Assembly (NCBI GenBank): GCA_016287385.1
Contig: JAEEWM010000002.1
Coordinates: 124,001 to 188,000, forward strand
From: Clostridiaceae bacterium
Lineage (GTDB): Bacteria > Bacillota > Clostridia > Oscillospirales > Acutalibacteraceae
Length of the DNA stretch: 64,000 nt
Direction of reading: 5' to 3'
The translations under genes were made by a program, and so were the position numbers. The notes below the pieces were generated by a model. It did not search any database. It was not told where the DNA came from and saw only the letters and a program-made list of their open reading frames with translations. Positions 56,054 through 64,000 of this stretch are shown here, in pieces (position 1 is the stretch's first letter; each line of letters opens with the position of its first letter).

Positions 56054-56978
56054 CTTTCTTTACCTCCTTTACAAAACCGAAGGGATGTCCGAGAGGTATT
56101 CTGTTGATAAGCGGGGTTATTATGTTCATTATGAGTATCGCGTAGGATACGCCTTCGGGGAGGGATGCAAATCTGCGTATAACAAACGTAATAAGACCGC
56201 ACCCTACGCCGAATATGAGTTTGCCGAGGTTGGAGGTCGGACTTGTCACGTAATCGGTCGCCATGAATATCGCGCCGAGCATAAGTCCGCCGGAAAGTAT
56301 GTATCTTAACGGGTCTTCACCGAACGCCCAGCCGAAAAGCGCCACAGTTCCGATAAACGAAGCCGGAATAATGGGGTTAATTATCCTGAACGCTATCAGC
56401 ACAAGTCCGCCGATGATAAGCAGGCAGGCGCTCGTTTCGCCTATACATCCCGCGTGCGTGCCCAAGAAGAGTTTTAACACGGAAGTGCCCTCGGGGTTTG
56501 CAAGCGGAGTCGCACCGGTCACAGTGTCGACCGAGCTTCTGAGCGGCTCGCTGTAATTAACCATAGAGCTCGGGAAAGACACAAGCAGTATCACCCTCGC
56601 GGCAAGAGCCGGGTTTACAAAGTTATATCCGAGTCCGCCGAACATCTGCTTGACTACGATTATGGCGGCAACGCTTCCTATCGCGGCTATCCACAGAGGT
56701 ACGTTTGGACTTAAATTCATGCCGAGCAGAAGTCCCGTTACCACCGCCGAAAAATCGCCTACGGTCTGCGGCTTTTTAAGTATCAGATTCCAAAGATATT
56801 CCGCCGCCACCGCCGTTATAACGGTGGTAAGCAGTACAAGCGCCGCACGGACGCCGAATAATATGCAGCCGAACACCGCCGCGGGTGCGAGGGCAAACGC
56901 GACGTTGAACATAATCCCGGCGGTCGAATCTTCGTGCCGGATATGAGGTGAGGACGCGGCTTTAAGTAAATTGCTCAT
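56046..56978 (-). CDS. rnfD: Rnf complex subunit D
   Basis: A 310-residue membrane subunit with about eight to ten helices and a second covalent FMN on threonine in TVTGATPLANPEG. The start SSPHIRHEDSTAGIMFNVAFAL is conserved. The first 30 codons of the track ORF belong to the rnfC reading region. AAGGAGG places the start at 56978, overlapping rnfC as ATGA. Confidence 0.95.
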   Translation of the reverse strand: MSNLLKAASSPHIRHEDSTAGIMFNVAFALAPAAVFGCILFGVRAALVLLTTVITAVAAEYLWNLILKKPQTVGDFSAVVTGLLLGMNLSPNVPLWIAAIGSVAAIIVVKQMFGGLGYNFVNPALAARVILLVSFPSSMVNYSEPLRSSVDTVTGATPLANPEGTSVLKLFLGTHAGCIGETSACLLIIGGLVLIAFRIINPIIPASFIGTVALFGWAFGEDPLRYILSGGLMLGAIFMATDYVTSPTSNLGKLIFGVGCGLITFVIRRFASLPEGVSYAILIMNIITPLINRIPLGHPFGFVKEVKKDE

Positions 56979-58312
56979 TTTTTCTGCCTCCTTAACTCGC
57001 CCTTGGCGATTCGCATGACCTCGGTAAGCGGCCGCCGCGCAGGGCAGATAAACGAACAACTGCCGCATTCTATGCAGTAATTGACGTTGAGCCCCTCATA
57101 CGCCGCGGTATCGCCCTTTCGGTAAGCGGTCTCGACCTTTGCGGGCGTAAGGTGCATGGGACAGGTCCTCTGACACCGTCCGCACCGGATACAGGCGGTG
57201 CGCCTGTATTCGCGGTCGTCCTTTGACATAACGAGCAGTGCGTTGGTTCGTTTTTCAACTACCGCGTCGATATTCGATACCGGCTGACCCATCATGGGTC
57301 CGCCCATTATTATCCTGCCGACGTTTTCGGTATCAATACCCATGTATTCAAGAACGTCTTTAATCGGCGTGCCGACGGGTACCATCAGATTTTTCGGAGA
57401 TGTGACCGCCGTACCGTCAACCGTTATACGTTTGGCGACAAGCGGCATACCGGTGGTAATGAAGTTGTAAAGCTTCGATAAACTCGTAACGTTCATTACT
57501 ATACAGCCGACGTCGCTCGGCAGTTTTCCAAGCGGCACTTTTCTGCCTGTGGCTGAATAGATTATTACCTTTTCAGCGCCCTGCGGATAGGTTGACGGAA
57601 GCTTCATAAGCTTGACGGTATCCTCTTCGTCGAGCTTGTTTGCCGCAACCTCCATGAGCGCCTTTATGGCTTTCGGTTTATTGTTCTCTACGCAAATAAC
57701 GATTCTTTTGAAATGGAATTTATCTCTTAAAAGATAGGTCGCCGCGATAATTCCCTCGACGTTCTCCATACACTCTCTGTAATCGGCGGTGATATACGGC
57801 TCGCATTCGGCGGCGTTTATTATCAGCGTGTCGATTTCGGCGTCTTTCGAGGGTGAAAGCTTGACGTGAGCAGGGAAACCGGCGCCGCCGAGTCCCACAA
57901 GACCGCACGCCTTTGCCGCCGCGGCGATATCCTGTGCGGTGTTCACCTCAAAGGGTTTAAGGTCGGGATCGGGCGTCATTTCACCGTCGGATTCGATTTC
58001 TATACATTTAACCGCCGCGGTGCCGTTCAGCACCTTGTCCGCGACACCCGTCACCGTGCCGGATACGCTCGAATGGATCGGAGCGGATACAAATCCGCCC
58101 TCTTTCGCAATAAGCGAGCCGACGAAAACCTTATCGCCTTTTTTAACTACGGCTTCAGCCGGAGCGCCGATATGCTGGGAAACGGGTATGAATACCGTGC
58201 CGGGCGCCGGCATTACTTCGGTTTCGATCTCCGCGGTGTTTTTGAAATGCGGCAGTCTCGCGCCGCCGTGAATTTTCCTGACGGGGCGCAGAGCTTTTTC
58301 CTTTTTTTCCAT
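56975..58312 (-). CDS. rnfC: Rnf complex subunit C (NADH-binding)
   Basis: A 445-residue peripheral subunit that exchanges electrons with NAD(H). It has GGARLPHFK at the start, the nucleotide/FMN motif GLVGLGGAGFPAHVKL near 138, and two 4Fe-4S motifs near the end (CIRCGRCQRTCP and CIECGSCSFICP). The track starts 21 codons early in the promoter region. GGGAGG sets the ATG at 58312. It is first gene of rnfCDGEAB, the order known from Clostridium and Acetobacterium. Confidence 0.95.
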   Translation of the reverse strand: MEKKEKALRPVRKIHGGARLPHFKNTAEIETEVMPAPGTVFIPVSQHIGAPAEAVVKKGDKVFVGSLIAKEGGFVSAPIHSSVSGTVTGVADKVLNGTAAVKCIEIESDGEMTPDPDLKPFEVNTAQDIAAAAKACGLVGLGGAGFPAHVKLSPSKDAEIDTLIINAAECEPYITADYRECMENVEGIIAATYLLRDKFHFKRIVICVENNKPKAIKALMEVAANKLDEEDTVKLMKLPSTYPQGAEKVIIYSATGRKVPLGKLPSDVGCIVMNVTSLSKLYNFITTGMPLVAKRITVDGTAVTSPKNLMVPVGTPIKDVLEYMGIDTENVGRIIMGGPMMGQPVSNIDAVVEKRTNALLVMSKDDREYRRTACIRCGRCQRTCPMHLTPAKVETAYRKGDTAAYEGLNVNYCIECGSCSFICPARRPLTEVMRIAKGELRRQKK

Positions 58313-58346
58313 TTTCAGCCTCCCAAACAGAAAATCATTAAAATAT

Positions 58347-58375
58347 ATTATACAACCAATTATTTTGCAATACAA
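58347..58375 (-). promoter_or_regulatory. Promoter of the rnf operon
   Basis: On the minus strand, TTGTAT, a 17-base spacer and TATAAT. The -35 match is partial. It shares a gap with the divergent cls gene. Confidence 0.55.
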
Positions 58376-58495
58376 GCAATTTGTCGAAAAAACATTGGCG
58401 AATTTTTAACAATCGTGTCGTCCCTCTTTTTGGTTGCAAAATGGGTGATAATATGTTATTATAATAAAATAATATGCGGGACGGGAGGGTGTAAT

Positions 58496-60034
58496 ATGAA
58501 ACAGCGTCTTAAAAACAAGCGCGGCATACCCATGCCTACAAGAATAGTCGTGTCCGGCATCGTGCTGATTTTGCAGCTTGTTATAATGTACGTTATGCTC
58601 AGAACACTGTCCGACCGTTCGGTTTTCATATACACCGCTTTCGAGTTTCTCGCAATAATCACGGTCATTTATATCGTAAACCGAAGGGGTAACCCGAGTT
58701 ATAAAATGACGTGGATAATGTTTATTCTCGCAATACCTATTTTCGGTATTACGGTTTTCATGCTTTACGGCGGCGGAAGAGTAATGCCGCACCTGAAGCG
58801 GAAAATGCGCCAGTGCGAATCCAACAATATGCCGTTTCTTAAATTTGAAGCGGATACGTTGGATGAACTAAGACAGGATGATTATCCCCATTTCCGTCAG
58901 GCGGAGTATCTCTCACGGGAGTCGGGATATCCGCTTTACAAGAATACTTCGGTAGAGTATCTCTCGCCGGGCGAAGTGTTTCTGCCCCGTTTTCTCGAGG
59001 AACTCGAAAAAGCGCAGAAGTATATTTTTCTTGAATTCTTTATCGTTGCCGAGGGCGTTATGTTCAATTCGATTTACGAGATACTTTGCCGCAAGGCGGC
59101 AAAGGGCGTCGACGTAAGACTGCTTTTTGACGATTTCGGCTCGATTAAAAGACAGCGAAAGGACTTTATAGAGCGCCTTCGCAGAAACGGTATTAAGGTC
59201 GCGGTATTCAATCAGATAAAACCGTCGTTCAGTATTTTTATGAACAACCGCAACCACCGCAAAATAGCGGTTATTGACGGGGATACGGCGGTCACCGGAG
59301 GTATAAACCTCGCTGATGAGTATATCAACGCCGAACGCCGTTTCGGGTACTGGATGGATTGCGCCGTAATACTGAAAGGCGAAGCCGTGTCGAGCTTTGT
59401 GGTGATGTTCTGCAACATGTGGGAGTTTACCACGAATCATAAGCTTGAAGTGGAGCAATATCTTACCGATTTCTCGGTCGAGGCGACAGGATACGTACTT
59501 CCGTACTGCGACGACCCGCTTTCCGATAAAACCGCGGGCGAGGGCATCTATATGAAAATGCTCGGCTCCGCGCAGGAATACGTCTACATTATTTCGCCGT
59601 ATCTCATCATTGATAACACCATGACCGAGGCAATAAAAATGGCGGCGAAATCGGGCGTTGACATCCGCATTATCACGCCGCACGTCCCCGATAAATGGTA
59701 CGTTCATCCGGTAACGCAGTATAATTATCTCGAGCTGCTCGAAGCCGGCGTGCGCATATTTGAGTTTTCGCCCGGCTTTATTCACTCGAAAATATTTGTT
59801 TCCGATGATAAGGTCGCCACGGTCGGCACCGTTAATATGGATTACCGCTCGTTTCTGCTTCACTTTGAGTGCGGAGTCTGGTTTTCTTCAAACTGGGCGG
59901 TGGAGGATATAAAGAGTCACTTTGATAAAATACAGGCGATGTCGCGTGAAATCAGGTATTCAAGGTGGCGCAAAACACCGTGGTATACAAGACTTAAAAG
60001 GGCGATACTTCATCTTTTCGCTCCCTTTATGTAA
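58496..60034 (+). CDS. cls: Cardiolipin synthase
   Basis: A 512-residue membrane enzyme joining two phosphatidylglycerols. Two N-terminal membrane helices (IVVSGIVLILQLVIMYVMLR and the ITVIYIV...FILAIPIFGITVFML region) are followed by two phospholipase D HKD motifs (NHRKIAVIDGDTAVTGG and IHSKIFVSDDKVATVGT). The track ORF begins 210 codons upstream, antisense to rnfC. GGGAGGG before the ATG at 58496 marks the real start. The opposite-strand 316-residue ORF is its shadow. Confidence 0.94.
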   Translation: MKQRLKNKRGIPMPTRIVVSGIVLILQLVIMYVMLRTLSDRSVFIYTAFEFLAIITVIYIVNRRGNPSYKMTWIMFILAIPIFGITVFMLYGGGRVMPHLKRKMRQCESNNMPFLKFEADTLDELRQDDYPHFRQAEYLSRESGYPLYKNTSVEYLSPGEVFLPRFLEELEKAQKYIFLEFFIVAEGVMFNSIYEILCRKAAKGVDVRLLFDDFGSIKRQRKDFIERLRRNGIKVAVFNQIKPSFSIFMNNRNHRKIAVIDGDTAVTGGINLADEYINAERRFGYWMDCAVILKGEAVSSFVVMFCNMWEFTTNHKLEVEQYLTDFSVEATGYVLPYCDDPLSDKTAGEGIYMKMLGSAQEYVYIISPYLIIDNTMTEAIKMAAKSGVDIRIITPHVPDKWYVHPVTQYNYLELLEAGVRIFEFSPGFIHSKIFVSDDKVATVGTVNMDYRSFLLHFECGVWFSSNWAVEDIKSHFDKIQAMSREIRYSRWRKTPWYTRLKRAILHLFAPFM

Positions 60035-60056
60035 AATTTCAGTGGAGGTACTTAAA

Positions 60057-60206
60057 ATGAAAGGCTTTTTCAAATTCTTAGGCGCCGTCGCGGCGTTTTT
60101 TGCGGCGGTTTTCGGCGCGATTTTTGTTTTCGACAGGATATCAAACAAAAACGCGATAAACGATGAATATCTTGACTGCACCGCCGGTACGCCGGAGGAT
60201 AAATAA
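60057..60206 (+). CDS. Small membrane protein (49 aa)
   Basis: Unrecognised. The 49-residue protein has one hydrophobic helix (FFKFLGAVAAFFAAVFGAIFVF) and a short polar tail ending TAGTPEDK. GTGGAGG before the ATG at 60057 gives good support. It lies 22 bases after cls and may share its transcript. Nothing shows its function. Confidence 0.6.
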   Translation: MKGFFKFLGAVAAFFAAVFGAIFVFDRISNKNAINDEYLDCTAGTPEDK

Positions 60207-60209
60207 TTC

Positions 60210-60238
60210 TTGACTAATCGGTTAAGTCTTGATATAAT
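60210..60238 (+). promoter_or_regulatory. Promoter of rpsF-ssb-rpsR
   Basis: TTGACT, a 17-base spacer and TATAAT. Confidence 0.85.
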
Positions 60239-60258
60239 AAACTTTGCTAAAAATTTAG

Positions 60259-60303
60259 CTCCTTGCCGCATCGTGAGGGATGCGGCCAACAGACCAGAAG
60301 GAG
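60259..60303 (+). promoter_or_regulatory. rpsF leader, probable S6:S18-binding autoregulatory element
   Basis: An 8-bp hairpin GCCGCATC / GATGCGGC is flanked by CTCCTT on the left and, after an asymmetric internal stretch (CAACAGACCAG), by AAGGAG of the rpsF SD on the right. Closing CTCCTT/AAGGAG would hide the SD. Known rpsF leaders bind the S6:S18 pair and repress in a similar way. Exact match to that motif was not tested. Confidence 0.6.
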
Positions 60304-60314
60304 GTGCAACGAAA

Positions 60315-60596
60315 ATGACCGGTAAGTATGAGGCGGCGCTTGTGTTTTCCGTAGCCGGCGGCGATGATGCCGTGGCGGCGCTCAACACCAAGTTTAACGA
60401 CCTTATCGCCAAGCACGGCACGGTCCTTGGAGTTGATGACTGGGGTAAGCGTAAGCTCGCCTATCTTATCAACGACGAGGCCGAGGGTTATTACGTTTTC
60501 ATAACTTTTGAAAGCGGACCCGAGTTCCCGGCGGAACTTGAAAGAATAGCCAAGATAACCGACGGCGTGCTTCGCGTCATGGTAATCAAGAAGTAA
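60315..60596 (+). CDS. rpsF: 30S ribosomal protein S6
   Basis: A 93-residue platform protein that pairs with S18. It starts MTGKYEAALVFSV behind AGAAGGAGG, and the track's 35 extra codons run through the leader. LGVDDWGKRKLAYLINDEAEGYYVF is the conserved core. It heads the classic rpsF-ssb-rpsR operon. Confidence 0.95.
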   Translation: MTGKYEAALVFSVAGGDDAVAALNTKFNDLIAKHGTVLGVDDWGKRKLAYLINDEAEGYYVFITFESGPEFPAELERIAKITDGVLRVMVIKK

Positions 60597-60609
60597 TGGA
60601 GGAACTTTA

Positions 60610-61035
60610 ATGTTTAATTTAGTGGTTTTGACTGGCAGGCTTACTGCCGATCCGGAACTTAAAACGACAAATACGGGCATATCCGTAACCTCGTTTTCCA
60701 TTGCTGTAAATCGCCGCTACCGTGCAGGCGAGGAAACGCAGACCGATTTCATCAACATCGTTGCATGGAGGCAGACTGCGGAATTTATCACAAAATACTT
60801 CAAAAAGGGCAATATGATCGGTATTGAGGGCTCTATTCAGACCCGTAAATACGTGGATAAGAACGGCAATAACCGCACGGTGTTCGAGGTTGTTGCAAGC
60901 AACGCCCAGTTTGTAGAATCCAAAAAAGACAGTGCGCCTTCCGCCGGCGGTGAGGACGCGGCTTCGTTCAGCAATGCCGACAGCAGCGATTTCACCGAGA
61001 TAGATACCGGTATGGATGACGACATACCATTCTAA
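60610..61035 (+). CDS. ssb: Single-stranded DNA-binding protein
   Basis: A 141-residue SSB. The OB fold covers about 1-105 (MFNLVVLTGRLTADPELKTT, then FINIVAWRQTAEFITKYFKKG). A short acidic linker leads to the conserved tip DDDIPF, which recruits repair and replication proteins. It lies between S6 and S18 as in most Firmicutes. Confidence 0.96.
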   Translation: MFNLVVLTGRLTADPELKTTNTGISVTSFSIAVNRRYRAGEETQTDFINIVAWRQTAEFITKYFKKGNMIGIEGSIQTRKYVDKNGNNRTVFEVVASNAQFVESKKDSAPSAGGEDAASFSNADSSDFTEIDTGMDDDIPF

Positions 61036-61053
61036 TGAGAGGAGTTTTCCGAA

Positions 61054-61293
61054 GTGGAGAAAACCGATAGACCGCTTCACAGAAAGGCAAGAAAGAAAGT
61101 TTGCCATTTCTGCGTTGACCGTGTAGAGGAAATTGACTACAAGGATATAGCGAAGCTTCGCAAGTTTGTTTCGGAACGCGCGAAAATTTTACCTCGCAGA
61201 GCGACCGGTACCTGCGCAAAGCATCAGCGTGCGCTTACTACCGCCATTAAACGCGCTCGTCAGGTTGCGCTTCTTCCTTACGTCAACGACTGA
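61054..61293 (+). CDS. rpsR: 30S ribosomal protein S18
   Basis: A 79-residue S18 starting at GTG. It carries a CHFC pair ([19 protein letters not shown]), so it may be the zinc-binding C+ type. The C-terminal [31 protein letters not shown] is typical. S18 is also the target of RimI, whose domain is encoded at the left of the window. It is followed by a strong terminator. Confidence 0.95.
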   Translation: MEKTDRPLHRKARKKVCHFCVDRVEEIDYKDIAKLRKFVSERAKILPRRATGTCAKHQRALTTAIKRARQVALLPYVND

Positions 61294-61307
61294 TAAAAAT
61301 TATTTTC

Positions 61308-61336
61308 CCGCGGGCAAAAGCCCGCGGATTTTTTTT
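61308..61336 (+). terminator. Terminator of rpsF-ssb-rpsR
   Basis: CCGCGGGC / GCCCGCGG with an AAAA loop, then ATTTTTTTT. Confidence 0.95.
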
Positions 61337-61379
61337 ATGCGCATTTTTTCATAAATTGTGCTTTTTGCCGATAAAATTA

Positions 61380-61408
61380 TTGAAATCTGCTATATATAGT
61401 GTTATAAT
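61380..61408 (+). promoter_or_regulatory. Promoter of recJ
   Basis: TTGAAA, a 17-base spacer and TATAAT. Confidence 0.75.
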
Positions 61409-61441
61409 AAAATATAATACTATCTGTTAGGGGGGAGCACC

Positions 61442-63460
61442 GTGGCATTTAAGAAGTGGGAAATAGGCTTTGCCGATAAGGATACGGCAAAAATGCTTGC
61501 GGAAGAATGCGGCGCCGATCCGTTTGCGGCGATGATAGCCGTAAGCCGCGGTATATGCGACCCCGGTGAATTTGAGCTTATGCTGTCGGATGAACCGCTG
61601 CTCTGCGAACCGCGGGAGCTTGCGGATATAAGCGCGGCGGCGGATTTTCTGAATACCGCCATATTCGAAAACAGAAAAATCGCCGTTTTCGGCGACTACG
61701 ACTGTGACGGCGTGACCGCCACCGCCATAATGCTCGATTACTTGAAGGGCAGGGGCGCGGACGCCGTGCCCTATATTCCCGACAGGATAGACGAGGGTTA
61801 CGGCATGAGTAAGGAAGCCGTATCAAAGCTTTCGGACGACGGTGTAAACGTTATAGTCACCGTGGATAACGGCATTTCCTGCGCCGAGGAAATAGAGTAT
61901 GCAAAGACGCTCGGTATAGACGTAATAGTGACCGACCATCACCTTCCGCCCGAAAAACTGCCTGACGCGGCAGCGGTGGTAGACCCCCACAGAGCGGATT
62001 GCCGCTCATCCTTTAAGGAGGTTTGCGGAGCGCAGGTCGCTTTCAAACTTATTTGCGTAATGGACGATAAAGAGCCCGAGCAGATGTTAGACCGCTACGC
62101 CGATTTGCTTACGGTAGCGCTTATCGGCGATGTAATGCCGCTCGTAAACGAAAACCGTTCGATAGTTAAATACGGTCTCGGCGTGATGAAAAGCAGACCG
62201 CGCACCGGTATATCGGCTCTCATAAACAGCGCGGGAATAGACCGAAGCGCGCTGAACGCCGGTAAGATATCGTTCGGTATCGTGCCGAGGATAAATACCG
62301 CCGGCAGAATGGGCAGCGCCTACCGCGCGCTTGAACTGCTTATGAGCAGTGATATGATGAGCGCGCTGCGTATAGCGGGCGAGCTTGAAAATGAAAACGC
62401 ACTGCGCCAGAAAACCGAAAAGGATATTTTCAGTGAAGCCGTTTTGAAAATCGAAGAGAATTCGTATCAGCACAACCGGGTTATCGTGGTGGACGGCAGC
62501 GGCTGGCATATGGGCGTCGTAGGTATCGTCGCTTCGCGGCTTTGCGAAAAATACGCGAAGCCGACGGTGGTTTTATCTGTGGACGGCGATATGGCGCACG
62601 GCTCCGGCAGAAGCTATGAGGGATTCGCGCTTTTTGAGGCGATAAACGCCTGCCGCGATCTCCTTGAAAAATACGGCGGACACGCGCTCGCCGCGGGCGT
62701 AAGCGTTAAGCGTGATAAAATCGGCGAATTCAGAAAAATGATAAACCGGTACGCGCTCGGGACGGATTATGTGCCGCCGGTGCTTAAACTCGACCTCAAA
62801 ATAAACCCCGCCGCAATCAGTATGGATATGGCGCACGCTATAAAAACTCTCGAGCCGTTCGGCTTCGGCAACCCCACGCCGCAGTTTGCGCTGACGGACG
62901 TTAAGCTCGAACGCATAACCGAGCTTTCGGGCGGCAAGCACCTGAAACTTATGTTCAGAAAGGGCGACGCTTCTTTTCAGGCGCTGCTTTTCTCGGTGAC
63001 GCTTGATAAATTCTGCTTTGAAGAGGGCGATTTATGCGACGTCGCGGTAGTGCTTGATACAAACCTTTTCAGGGGCGATTATACTCTTTCGGTTCAGGTA
63101 AAGGCGATAAAACCCGCGGGTGAGTATCCTCCTGATTTATTCAGTCAGATATCGGCTTACGATGACTATGTTTCCGGCTTTTCGGCGGAAAGAAAACTTC
63201 TTTTGCCCTCGCGCGAGGAGATAGCCGCGGTGTACAGGGCGCTCCTCAAAGCGCCGGTGCTGGTAAAGCGGCTTGAATACATTTTTATTCAAAACCCCGG
63301 TTATGCTAAAACGAGAGCGGCGCTTAAAGTGCTTGAAGAACTGGGACTGATAGTATTTGACGGCGAAAAGTATTCCGCCGCGGGTGTGCGGGAGAAAACC
63401 GACCTTATAAATTCGCCGACATACAGATTTTTGAACGGTGGTGACAGCGTTGACCGATAA
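61442..63460 (+). CDS. recJ: Single-strand DNA exonuclease RecJ
   Basis: A 672-residue 5'-3' exonuclease for recombination and mismatch repair. DHH-family metal motifs appear in order: VFGDYDCDGVTATAIM, TVDNGISC, VTDHHLPP and the later DHHA1 motif GSGRSYEGF. An OB-like region precedes a C-terminal extension of about 90 residues (LPSREEIAAVYRALLK...LEELGLIVFDGEKYSAAG) that looks like the winged-helix-like tail of clostridial RecJ. It starts at GTG behind GGGGGGAG. Its end overlaps the RelA/SpoT start. Confidence 0.94.
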   Translation: MAFKKWEIGFADKDTAKMLAEECGADPFAAMIAVSRGICDPGEFELMLSDEPLLCEPRELADISAAADFLNTAIFENRKIAVFGDYDCDGVTATAIMLDYLKGRGADAVPYIPDRIDEGYGMSKEAVSKLSDDGVNVIVTVDNGISCAEEIEYAKTLGIDVIVTDHHLPPEKLPDAAAVVDPHRADCRSSFKEVCGAQVAFKLICVMDDKEPEQMLDRYADLLTVALIGDVMPLVNENRSIVKYGLGVMKSRPRTGISALINSAGIDRSALNAGKISFGIVPRINTAGRMGSAYRALELLMSSDMMSALRIAGELENENALRQKTEKDIFSEAVLKIEENSYQHNRVIVVDGSGWHMGVVGIVASRLCEKYAKPTVVLSVDGDMAHGSGRSYEGFALFEAINACRDLLEKYGGHALAAGVSVKRDKIGEFRKMINRYALGTDYVPPVLKLDLKINPAAISMDMAHAIKTLEPFGFGNPTPQFALTDVKLERITELSGGKHLKLMFRKGDASFQALLFSVTLDKFCFEEGDLCDVAVVLDTNLFRGDYTLSVQVKAIKPAGEYPPDLFSQISAYDDYVSGFSAERKLLLPSREEIAAVYRALLKAPVLVKRLEYIFIQNPGYAKTRAALKVLEELGLIVFDGEKYSAAGVREKTDLINSPTYRFLNGGDSVDR

Positions 63461-64000
63461 ACAGTTATCAGATTATAAAGAACTTGAAGAATGCCTGGAA
63501 GCACAGGGCGGAAACTATGATATCGACCTTATTAAACGCGCTTTTGAGTATTGCGTCACCATGCACGCCGGTCAGAAGCGCTGGACCAACGAGGAATATT
63601 ATATTCACCCGCTTTCGGTGGCAAAAATAATAATATCCATGGGGATGGACAGCCGGTCGATAGCCGCCTGTCTGCTCCACGACGTGGTCGAGGACACAAA
63701 AGCCACCAAAAAGGATATAAAAGAAATGTTCGGCGCGGAGGTCGCGCTCCTCGTTGACGGCGTAACCAAGATAGGTCAGATATCCATAAACTCAAAAGAG
63801 CAGCAGCAGGCGGAGAGTCTTCGCAAAATGCTTATCGCAATGGGCAAGGATATCAGGGTGATAATAATCAAGCTTGCAGACCGCCTTCACAATATGCGCA
63901 CGCTCGACGCCATACCTGAGGCAAAACAGCGTGAAAAATCGCTCGAAACGCTTGAAATTTACGCACCGATAGCGCACCGCCTCGGTATCCGTTGGGTTAA
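63450..64000 (+). CDS. RelA/SpoT family (p)ppGpp synthetase/hydrolase (partial)
   Basis: The first 183 codons of a bifunctional alarmone enzyme are visible and run off the window. The HD hydrolase domain is clear: AFEYCVTMHAGQKRWTNEEY, YIHPLSVAKI, LLHDVVEDT, and the later KLADRLHNMRTL. The hydrolase residues look intact. The start is unclear. TTG at 63450 overlaps the end of recJ and has GGTGGTGA upstream, while GTG at 63438 or 63441 is possible. The track omits it because no stop is reached. The order recJ-rel is common in Firmicutes. Confidence 0.9.
   Translation, partial: MTDKQLSDYKELEECLEAQGGNYDIDLIKRAFEYCVTMHAGQKRWTNEEYYIHPLSVAKIIISMGMDSRSIAACLLHDVVEDTKATKKDIKEMFGAEVALLVDGVTKIGQISINSKEQQQAESLRKMLIAMGKDIRVIIIKLADRLHNMRTLDAIPEAKQREKSLETLEIYAPIAHRLGIRWV

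Noticed and set aside
57866-58495. 210-codon N-terminal extension of the cardiolipin synthase ORF
   Set aside because: It runs antisense through rnfC and the rnf promoter. The SD and conserved start are at 58496.
58913-59863. 316-aa minus-strand ORF
   Set aside because: It is fully antisense to the well-supported cardiolipin synthase gene and matches no family.

Overview
The window looks like chromosome from an endospore-forming, anaerobic, fermentative Clostridia member, most likely gut-associated Oscillospiraceae/Ruminococcaceae. The reasons are a complete spoIIIAA-AH operon, an Rnf (ferredoxin:NAD) complex, formate-tetrahydrofolate ligase, a BspA-like leucine-rich protein and three secreted proteins ending in type I dockerins. 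Base composition is roughly balanced, except for a clearly AT-rich stretch at about 8.55-9.9 kb. No rRNA, tRNA, CRISPR array, transposase or prophage was seen.

Layout. 0-3.4 kb (-): polA, a phosphatase-RimI acetyltransferase fusion, and the first codons of tsaD. 3.4-5.3 kb (+): dusB, apparently with a leaderless transcript, then yebC. 5.3-6.0 kb: gene-free mosaic of hairpin repeats with a 160-bp direct duplication. 6.0-9.9 kb (-): a BspA/dockerin surface protein, preceded by two unrecognised AT-rich genes whose promoter first reads a long structured RNA and an intrinsic terminator. 10.2-14.8 kb (+): the spoIIIA operon. 14.8-15.2 kb: an Asp23 protein. 15.2-23.0 kb (-): rpsT and rpoBC, with rpoB on its own consensus promoter. 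23.2-24.2 kb (-): an ornithine cyclodeaminase-family enzyme. 24.3-30.3 kb (+): F-ATPase operon atpBEFAGDC without atpH. 30.4-33.8 kb (+): uvrC, a cyclophilin and rfbA.

33.8-34.06 kb is an AT-rich intergenic region with three DnaA-box-like sites, followed by three small unknown genes (-). 35-38.8 kb (+): a phosphodiesterase, a DegV protein, a GGDEF sensor and a DUF3267 membrane protein. 38.9-39.9 kb (-): an L,D-transpeptidase. 40-45.8 kb (+): fhs, two peptidases and a solute-binding lipoprotein. 45.8-51.6 kb (+): two dockerin proteins, followed by another repeat mosaic and a 38-bp perfect palindrome. 52-58.3 kb (-): rnfCDGEAB plus a membrane-anchored leucine-rich protein. 58.5-60.2 kb (+): cardiolipin synthase and a small membrane protein. 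60.2-64 kb (+): rpsF-ssb-rpsR with an S6:S18-like leader, recJ, and the start of a RelA/SpoT gene.

Most of the window is core machinery: transcription, ATP synthesis or ion pumping, repair, ribosome and sporulation. The accessory, variable parts are the dockerin proteins with their repeat-rich 3' flanks and the AT-rich two-gene cassette behind the structured RNA. That cassette is the best candidate for something undescribed. Where the track's start codon overlaps a Shine-Dalgarno (SD) sequence, or lies far upstream of it, I moved the start and say so.
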